From positions 1 to 13,382 of the forward strand of contig MSJH02000706.1 in the NCBI GenBank assembly GCA_001931875.2: 13,382 nt of DNA, in the 5' to 3' direction. The translations under genes and the position numbers were made by a program. The notes beneath the pieces were generated by a model. It searched no databases. It was given only the letters and a program-made list of their open reading frames with translations, and had not been told where the DNA came from. The DNA is from Byssochlamys sp. IMV 00236. Its lineage: Eukaryota > Ascomycota > Eurotiomycetes > Eurotiales > Thermoascaceae. Of this stretch, positions 1 to 7,359 are shown piece after piece (the stretch's first letter is position 1; the number at the start of each line of letters is the position of its first letter).

Positions 1-26
1 AAAAACCAAAAAAAAAAAAAAAAAAA

Positions 27-433
27 GGTATACACTACGCGCACGAGGAAATCCACGAGAGGGTTAATGTTACAAGCGCCACCTGTGATGTCGTTAACAA
101 ACCTTTTGAATGTACAGCGTCAAACAAAACTTCGCTCAGCAACGGATATCTTTCCACATTTCTTAATGTGGAGTACGACTTTTATAAAGTTTCAAAAAGA
201 AAAAAATAAAATAAAATGTGGCTATTGCTGTATTTTTTTTATGTTGTCAGTTTGATCAACAAAGAACCAAAGTCATTCAAGTGTAATTATAAAGAATATC
301 CCACTGGACAGCTTTAAATTAGATAGACGCTTTAGTAGTGTAAAGTTAAATAGTGCCAACATAGGTAGCCCCTAGAGGAAGTGTCCGTAGCATTAACCTT
401 CTCGTGGATTTCCTCGTGCGCGTAGTGTTCATC
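27..433. mobile_element. Mutator-like non-autonomous inverted-repeat element (MITE), copy 1
   Basis: Positions 27-69 and the reverse complement of 391-433 are a 43-bp terminal inverted repeat matching at about 39 of 43 bases; an inner block of 28 bases starting CACTACGCGCACGAGG is identical. The interior of about 320 bp has no credible coding sequence: the open frame at 67-255 matches no family I know. The interior is alignable with the second copy at 1602-1984, which fixes the outer ends by comparison. Both copies have six bases starting with G outside an ACTAC core. No 9-bp target duplication is visible, because the left flank is a run of A; the right flank (434-442) does not match it. The copy may be old, or its left junction may have been altered by homopolymer growth. 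Assignment to the Mutator superfamily rests on copy 2. A role as an accessory repeat is an inference. Confidence 0.75.
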
Positions 434-602
434 ATAGTTCAATGATGTTTATTTAATATATAAGTGGAGTATTTATACTTGTAAATTTTAATGGTTAAGC
501 TTGAGATCAATCAAGATCAGTAGATGAATGGCAAGATTTATACTAGATGACTTACGTCTGATAGTTTACGTCAGCTGAACTTGAGCATCTTAAAAGTATT
601 CT
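434..602. other. Non-coding stretch between relic gene and element copy 1
   Basis: This is AT-rich DNA on the 3' side of the relic. On the minus strand just after the TGA at 603-605, about 16 further codons stay open and end at a good donor-like GTAAGT near 554, with a possible acceptor CTCAAG about 50 nt on. The relic may therefore originally have extended toward copy 1. No other gene is visible. Confidence 0.4.
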
Positions 603-1592
603 TCATTTATGTGACGGATCATCAGCAAACAGGTGCTGGATTGAGAGATGGATGTAAGTTGCTGTGAGGTGACCTTCTGAGGACAAACACGGAAGATCTA
701 AATCTTTCAGAGTAGGCATTCTTTCAAAAAAACCATCAGTATAAGCATATCATCAAATACAGCGATATACAACCCCCGACATCAAAGGAAAACTTACAGT
801 GCTTCAATTGCCAGCAAGACGTTTCGCTCAGGCACAGGTTTTGATTTTGCCAGTAAAAGGAGGTCAACGCGCGAGACTATTACGTCTTTGGTGTTATCAC
901 GGTATTCCTAAAGAGATGATTGTAGATGAGAATGTGGATTGGAATAACTATTACATATCATACGTTCAGTATAGCCTTGACCTTTTCGTAATCCGTGGCC
1001 TTAAAGGATTGCTGGAAACCAATGTCATCCATCAAACTTGTCCTTATATCTTGCTGCTGCTGTGGACTCAGAACCTCTGATGGGATATTATTATACAAGC
1101 TACGCCGCTGGATGAATAAAATGGATGTCATAGCCCTAATAGAAATAAATAAATAACAGGCACAATAAACGAACAATTTAGTTATACAGGAGTTGGCAAA
1201 AGAATTTGTCCAAGTTGATATATTCATGCCTATCTCTAATGGTATTCTTGCGAAATTCGTCAAACTTCTTGGTTATGTTTACGTCGCCGATCAATCAATC
1301 AGTATTTTCAGCAGATAGAATATGAGAAACACTAAAGAAAATCCATAAAACAAGGTGGATACACAGCGATTTACTTACAAGTCATGTTGTTGATCAATAT
1401 GTTCTGCCAGTGCATGCTTATCATCAAAATAAGCATTACAGCAAAGACATACCAGTTTGATTGGTACACAAGGATACGCTTTATGTAAGGATAAAGTATA
1501 GGGCTTTGACTTCTTCGGCGGCTGGTCTGATTGACAACGACTGGATAATAGGATCTGATGCTTTCACTGGACATGTCGCAGGACATTTTCAA

Positions 1593-1601
1593 TTCTGGCA
1601 A
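1593..1601. repeat. Left copy of 9-bp target site duplication
   Basis: TTCTGGCAA, identical to 1985-1993 and directly abutting the left end of the inserted element. Confidence 0.85.
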
Positions 1602-1984
1602 GGGAAATACTACATGCACCAGAAATTAGCCTAATACTACGGGCACTACCTCTATCCATTACCTATGACGTCTTCCAACAAAACCTTTCAATGTGCAGCA
1701 TCAAGCTAAACATGGCTTTATGAAGTTGCCAACTTGTTTTGTTTCTTTTCAGGAAGAAAGAGATAAAAAAGAATTGTTTATTTATTCTAATTTTATGTTG
1801 TCAGTTGATCAGCAAAGATGCAAGAACATGTGTAATTATGATGATATCGTATTTTATATCAGAGAGAGTAAACTGGACAGCCTTAGGCTAAGCAGAGGTT
1901 TTGGTAGTGTGAAGTTGTATAGTAACAACATAGCGCCTAGAAGAAGTGCCCGTAACTTATTTTCTGATGCATGTAGTGCTCACC
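1602..1984. mobile_element. Mutator-like MITE, copy 2, with 9-bp target duplication
   Basis: This 383-bp element is bounded by the perfect direct repeat TTCTGGCAA at 1593-1601 and 1985-1993. Its ends are inverted repeats of about 50 bp: the left starts GGGAAATACTACATGCACCA and the right, reverse-complemented, starts GGTGAGCACTACATGCATCA. They also share a TACGGGCACT block further in. A 9-bp target duplication with long inverted repeats beginning GG is the established signature of Mutator-like elements. The interior matches copy 1 in order and orientation, for example TTTATGTTGTCAGTT and the block around AACTGGACAGC. There is no transposase gene, so it would need one supplied from elsewhere. 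It lies inside a zinc-finger exon of the decayed gene at 603-2051. The open frame at 1693-2061 runs through the right end into host sequence and is not a gene. Confidence 0.85.
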
Positions 1985-1993
1985 TTCTGGCAA
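1985..1993. repeat. Right copy of 9-bp target site duplication
   Basis: TTCTGGCAA, directly abutting the right end of the inserted element. In the minus-strand relic gene it reads TTGCCAGAA, inside codons for Phe-Ala-Arg-Ile. Confidence 0.85.
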
Positions 1994-2051
1994 AGCCATC
2001 CTCGGCGTCACAATATGGATATACTTTTTTAAGCAATAATGAGATAGTCAT

Positions 2052-2462
2052 AAAGATCTAGAAGAAGACAAAAGCAAGTTTCAGGAGGTAATAGCAACAA
2101 CAACAACAACAACAAAAAAAAAACGGAATTACTGGTTTTTTCCATTCATTTAGCGTCCTTTGACAACTGTGTTCGCGTGCTTTGAAACCTCTTTTGCGGC
2201 CTTTGCCATTAAGAGTTTGCAGTGATTGGCAATCAATTCGCATGTTTTGTCTCTTATTGACAAACACACAAACATATAAAAAATTACATTACAAAATATA
2301 TCATTCTGATTGAATCATCATTTTATTTAGTTTAAGACTTTAATGTACAAGCATATCTAATACGTGAGATATAGGCTGAATATTGGGGGTAAAATGGGGG
2401 TATTTCTTGATATACAATAACAATAACAATAGGATTAAATAACTATGAATAGTAAAACAAAA
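2052..2462. other. Intergenic region between relic gene and kinesin gene
   Basis: It holds the upstream flank of the relic, a CAA microsatellite running into an A tract (2095-2123), and the presumed 3' untranslated region of the kinesin gene, AT-rich with AATAAA-like sequence on the minus strand near 2320. The minus-strand open frame at 2058-2267 is low complexity and crosses the microsatellite, so I do not call it a gene. Confidence 0.5.
2095..2123. repeat. CAA microsatellite plus A tract
   Basis: About seven tandem CAA units followed by an A run. Confidence 0.85.
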
Positions 2463-5400
2463 TTATACATCTGATATTGACTTTGATTCCATCTTTTCAC
2501 TGCCTTCCAGCTGAAGTTTCATAGCATCCATTTTTAACATGAGCTCCTCCATTTCCACATCATCCACAGACAGAACATTGTTTTCAGTACGCTTTTTGAA
2601 TAACGCAACTGTGATCTCTACATTCCTTAGCTTGTTTTCCAACACTGATATAATACTTTTATGACACATCAAGTCTTGCTTTGCGATAAATAGTCTAGTC
2701 TGTAGAGCACTTCGAGCTTCTTCATGTTGCTTTAAAACAAGGATTTGATTAGTCTGTTTTTCAGGAATATCTTCTTCTGATAACACAGTGTCTTCTGCTG
2801 AGGGTGAGCTGCTGGACAAAGATGTACTAGAGGTTGGAATATTTGAATGCTCGTTAGATGTAGAATCCTTTTTTAATATTATTTCCATAATTTCGCTTGA
2901 AAACTTCTTTGCTTCTGTCTTCAACTTTTCGTTTTGCTCACTCATCTGCTTTTCCAAGTTTGTAATATTCCTTAGCAGCACTCGATGCTCAAAGCTAATG
3001 CTTGGCATACCGTTATTAGTATATGCGTCATCACTTGCACTAAACTGTTGCATACTGCTTCTCATCTCTCTGGTTTTAACCTTTTTAACTTCTTTCAGCA
3101 GTCTTGCAGCATTTTTAATTTCTTGTCTATAAGAGGCCATTTGTAATTCATACTTTTCATAAAGTTCCTCCATAGTAATATCTTGGTTGAATATATCAGC
3201 TTCAATCGTTTGTTGGTTTGCAATGTTGATAGAGTGAAGCTGTGCTTCCATCTTTAAATGTTCAAACTGCCTTTGAAGTTCACTAAAGTTCTGGACGATT
3301 GATTCGTCTTGTTGTAACAGACCTGATGTTTCTTGTTTGTTTGAAGCAGGTTCAGCTTCAATCGAAGCTTCATTATTATCTTGTCTAGATTTTACTGTTA
3401 ATTCGCGTTCTAAATATTTGACCTTGTCCCGTAAAACGAGTATTTCTTTATTTTCTGTGGGGCTATGTTTGAGATCTACGTTATCTCCATGTACAGACTG
3501 TAACGCATCAGCATGATCGAGTGCTTCTTGATATCTTATTAAAAGTTCGTCGAATTCTTTTAAAGTTTCTTGATGATCATGCTGTAAATTTGCCAGCTCC
3601 ATCTCTAATTTACGTATTTGTCTACGTTCATCTTCTGGAGGACCCTTAGATTCCATCGTACTTTCAGAAAGAAGTTGATCAAGTTTAGCTTGAAGCTCCA
3701 GTTTCTGTCTCTCAGTTGTTTCATATTTCTCGCGCAAGGACTTTAGTTCTTTATCCTTTTCATCCAAGCTTTCAGACTTGTGCAAAGATAAGGATTCATT
3801 GGCGTTTGCAATGAGTGATTCTTCTTTTGCATTCTTTTGCAGCTCTTCAAGTCTGGCCTTCAGCTGTGATCGTTCTTCCTCACTTGCATTCAGTCGTGTC
3901 TCCAGATCACGAATATAATTCTCTGTGTTTTCATCAACTTCCTTTAGCTTTAAAATCTTTCCTCTCAACTCCATCATCAGTTCTCTATCCTGCACAGATT
4001 CTTGGACAGTAGTCATCAGTTTCTTTTCTAGTTCTGCAATATACTTCTCGTCCTTTTGTTGTCTCTCTAACAATTTACTCAATCGTTTTCGCAGCTCAGC
4101 AATTGTTTTATCCTGCTTTTCAATGATAAGTTCACTCTGTTGCGCTTTATCAAGTTGTTCTTCGTAGGCATGTTCTGCATGGTTAAGCGCAGCACGAATC
4201 ATGGCTAACTGAGATTCGTATCCGGATAGAGTCTTTTCGTATTCTTCAATCACCGGTTCTACAGCCTTTTGAAAATCAATATCGCCATTTTTGGCTTGTT
4301 TTAGTCGAGCAAGTTCTTCTTCGACCACAACGTTTCGTTGGGACATGATCTCTGCTTTTGCTTTCAAGTCTTCAATCTGATACTGTAAATCAGCAATCTG
4401 AAGGTTTTGCTCATGACAAAAGTCATCATAGTCACCATTAGCAAGTGGACTACTCGTTGACGAATAATCGTCGCTGAAATCGGACAGGAACCTATTGTCA
4501 GAAGGAATTTGCATTTTTGTGGGTATTGTGTGTGTCGTCTGGGTACTATTTGATTTACGAAGTTCGTTCTTTAGTTTTGCTATCGTATTTCGTAACAAGT
4601 CAACGTTATCTGTCGTCATCCATTCTTCCAACTCATTCTTTTCCATCTTGTTCTTGATGTTTCTTGCTCTGTTGGCGTATTGAAGTGTATTCAAGGTTTC
4701 TGCCAGATTTGACTCGGCCGGGCTAACACAAGCAATCATGAGCGTCATTGCGTTTCCACCAAGTGAATCTTGTAGTAGTCGAGTCAGCTTTGAGTCACGA
4801 TAAGGGACGTGTGTGCCTTTTTTTGAAGGATCTCCCAATGCAGAAATGACGTTTCCCAAGGCTAATAAACCCGCATTGATGTTGATTCCTTCTTTTCTTC
4901 TATCTCCTTCGGCAGCTGTCCGTTTAAGCTATAAACAAAAAAGTCAATATCCCTCTCCAAATGCTTTTTCTCTCTCTCTCTTTACTCTTTCGCTACCAGC
5001 CAAGTCAACAAAATGAAACTTTGATGATGTAATGACCCAGTCTCCATCTTCTGCACTATTGTTATTGCTATTACTGCTTGAATACCGGCTGATCATAGAG
5101 AGTCTCTGCTGTTTGGGCGATTGAGCTCTTGATGGTGTAGGACTAGCTCTGCCTGACTGACTATTTCCAGGAACCCATTTTTCCTGCTTTAATGTCACTG
5201 AGAAAATAGCATGTGATCGACTTGATTTTTCATTCATGTCTGTAAACCCCGTTGCTCGGTTTTGTGTTCCTTGTTGTAAATAACTATGCAGAAAGTGTCA
5301 GCTGTCTTTTCTTTCTTTACAAATAAATCTTTACTATAAGACATCATCTGTGTTGTTTACAGATACTTCTTTAACTCCTGTCCAATAAATGTGTCCTTTT

Positions 5401-6168
5401 GTATCCTCTCTAATCGTCACTGGTGGCTTTTCATGTGGTGGTGCTGGGTTTAATAAATCAATGAGCTCTTCGTTATATATTTCAACAAAAGACACTTTGA
5501 CAGAGTATCTATATTTCTGCCCCGATGTCTGTGCAGGCGCTCGAAGGCTGCGGGCCCCATTAGCTGGTTGATCCATGCTTTTCTGCAACAATGAATCGAA
5601 TAAAAGGGACATGGCTCGAGGTATAATACCTTCCTCTTTAGGATTTATCTGTTGATCGTGTTGTGCTGTACCCATAGTGTATGTCTTTCCAGATGATGTT
5701 TGGCCCTAAGAAAATAGAAAGAAGGCATGGTAAGCTTAGTACTATTTTTTTTTTGCTAGTTAAATTTAGAATCAAATTATTACATAGGCAAGAATTGTCA
5801 CATTGTATCCTAGTATCACCATGAGCTCGTTGATAAAATATAAAAATGTTCTTGTGTACCTTCAATAAACTTATACACTGGCTTCTGTCCAAGTGCAGTG
5901 AATATATCACTTTGCTGTGTCTCTGTTCCAAAGACATAGTCATAGGTAAAGTATTTGTTTTGAGGAACGACTTGTACGTGCTTCTCATGAGCACGAAGAA
6001 CATCGCCATTGGCTGAATTGGCAAATCTAGGTTGTGCTCGATCCCTTTCTGTTAAAGGACGTATTCGAACAGCTATTTGAGCACTGTTTAAAAAGATGTT
6101 TTTGAGTTGTTTCTATAATACTTGCCTACTTGAACAGCAGCAGTTTGTGCTGTGTTGTCTTTGCTCAT
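2463..6168 (-). CDS. Kinesin-4 family (chromokinesin/KIF4-like) motor protein, six exons, 1143 aa
   Basis: A microtubule motor with an N-terminal ATPase head. Kinesin-4 proteins act on spindle midzone or interphase microtubules and typically limit plus-end growth (family knowledge). Exons on the minus strand: 6168-6122, 6083-5860, 5809-5784, 5705-5335, 5283-4986 and 4928-2463, total 3432 nt. Introns are 38, 50, 78, 51 and 57 nt with GT..AG ends and consistent phases. Motor motifs: AVRIRPL near residue 20, YNVTILAY then P-loop GQTSSGKT at 100-107, switch I NEKSSRSH at 240-247, switch II DLAGSER at 316-322, [20 protein letters not shown] at 362-381. The neck RARNIKNK (409-416) is typical of kinesin-4. 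A Ser/Asn/Pro-rich insert of about 46 residues (259-304) lies before switch II. The rest is mostly heptad-rich coiled coil, ending without the Cys-rich tail of animal KIF4. The start is the first ATG that splices in frame into the motor. It ends in TAA. Confidence 0.93.
6084..6121 (-). other. Intron 1 of kinesin gene, 38 nt
   Basis: GTATTA at the donor and AACAG at the acceptor, joined in phase 2 so that Val-Gly-Asn leads into [10 protein letters not shown]. It is the shortest intron in the window. The donor before it (GTAGGC at 6129) gives the wrong frame. Confidence 0.65.
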
Positions 6169-7359
6169 CAAGTTGAATTAATTAAAAAAAAGGGTTAATT
6201 CTTTTGCTTTACTTTTACGTCCAATAAAATCAAAATTAGAGTGCATAATTTACGGCTCAGTTTTAATCTTGCACATCTTCATCTGTCTGTGATCTTGATA
6301 TTACGCGATAGTAAGCATTGTAGTTTACGACATAAGTGAAAGGAATACCAGCACTTTTAACACTTTAATCGACCAATGGGAGAACATATTGAGCCATTTA
6401 AAACGGGAGGACAATTCCAAGACATTAATATTATCGCTTGTAAAAGGAAAGATGTGACTATTATTGATGAATAAAGATGTCTTTCTTTTATATAAAAAGG
6501 ATATCTCATCCAAGCTGTGACATACTGTATTTTTATTAATTATTGACATTACTTTTATAAAATGTTGTCATAAAATAAAAAAAATATTTGCGTAAAAAGA
6601 CGACAAAGAAAAATATGTTTGAATAAAACGACATCATGTCAAAAGAGAGAGAGAGAGAGATAATGAGTTTATATGTAGAAAAAAGAGAGAAACATATGTT
6701 AGTATTAGAGCATATATCCTAATGTTAGTTTTACTTACCACCAAGGTACATTCTGGGGAGAGTAGCGATAACTACTCAGGATAGTTTAAACAAAAAAAAA
6801 AAAGGAACGGAGGACAGAGAGAACCCAGAGCACAAGAAGACGCAGTTGGGAGAACGTTCCAGATATACACGTCAGAGAGCAAAGAGGGCGGAACAAGCGA
6901 GTCAGAGCAAGGACCATGAGGACAGGCTAGTTTTGCATTGCCAAATATGACTACATGTTCTTCTGATTTCATGGAAAGACCGAATAAAGAATTTAAACTT
7001 TTACAAACAGACTAAAGAGAGCTATTTCTAATATTAAGTTAATTTCAACTCCAAGACAGCCCACCTGTTAATACTACGAAAATATTCTTGGCGACGACGA
7101 ATTTACATTTCATGCAACATGAATTTTGTTCTCATCATGGGTGTATTTATTTTCGATCACAGGCGAATTTACTTTCCGGAAAGAGTATATAACTATGGTA
7201 ACATTGAGCAGAGAGATAGTTACAAACTTGGCGTTAGCCCTAGGTTTGAAATCCATGCTTTCTAATCATTTTATAGAATTCATAAAAGAAAGCCGTGTAT
7301 TTTAACAGTATACATTATATGCAGATCCAATTGTTGTAGGTCTTTATTCATAGATAAAG
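6169..7359. other. Intergenic region upstream of kinesin and downstream of AMSH-like gene
   Basis: Nearly 1.2 kb with no gene I can support. 6169-6770 is very AT-rich and contains a GA microsatellite (6645-6660); it should hold the kinesin promoter on the minus strand. 6780-6980 is an unusually GC- and purine-rich island on the plus strand. 7000-7359 is AT-rich, with a small palindrome (7109-7123) and a loose direct repeat of CGAATTTAC (7099 and 7163). Minus-strand open frames at 6325-6549 and 6772-6972 have no recognisable domain, no splice partners I could find, and unconvincing composition. Confidence 0.5.
6645..6660. repeat. GA microsatellite
   Basis: Eight tandem GA units in an AT-rich intergenic stretch. 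Confidence 0.85.

Larger units (their letters stand above)
603..2051 (-). pseudogene. Decayed spliced gene for an uncharacterised protein with two C2H2 zinc fingers
   Basis: I do not recognise a named family. Reading the minus strand from ATG at 2051, exons are 2051-1985 continuing at 1592-1379 (interrupted by the element at 1602-1984 plus one 9-bp duplication), 1331-1188, 1135-964, 907-798 and 720-603. Introns of 47, 52, 56 and 77 nt all have GT..AG ends and matching phases, and the exons sum to 825 nt, a multiple of three. The first finger is a degraded C2H2: YPYC, with Tyr where the first Cys belongs, then His and KH. The second is intact: CLCC, then HIDQQH. Downstream exons read as ordinary hydrophilic protein, for example KFDEFRKNT, DYEKVKAILN and KSKPVPERNVLLAIEALMP. 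In-frame TGA codons at 1564-1566 and 1295-1297 break it. The TGA at 603-605 may be the native stop or a third lesion, since codons after it still look protein-like. It resembles, from memory only, lineage-expanded zinc-finger proteins of Mucorales. The exon structure is firmer than the function. Confidence 0.72.

Noticed and set aside
67..255. Open frame inside element copy 1
   Set aside because: It lies within a non-autonomous element, and the corresponding frame in copy 2 is not maintained over its length. No transposase motif.
799..1080. Plus-strand open frame of 93 codons
   Set aside because: It starts at GTG and lies antisense to two exons and an intron of the relic; no domain.
958..1263. 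Minus-strand open frame of 101 codons
   Set aside because: It joins an exon of the relic gene to intron and out-of-frame upstream sequence. The splice-based model (1331-1188 joined to 1135-964) gives consistent phases and better protein.
1371..1619. Minus-strand open frame that looks like a membrane segment
   Set aside because: Another frame over the same bases encodes a clean C2H2 finger (CLCC then HIDQQH) and splices on in phase, so the hydrophobic reading is a shadow.
7060..7200. Possible third inverted-repeat element (TACTACG motif and CGAATTTAC direct repeats)
   Set aside because: No matching inverted end and no similarity to the interior of the two real copies.
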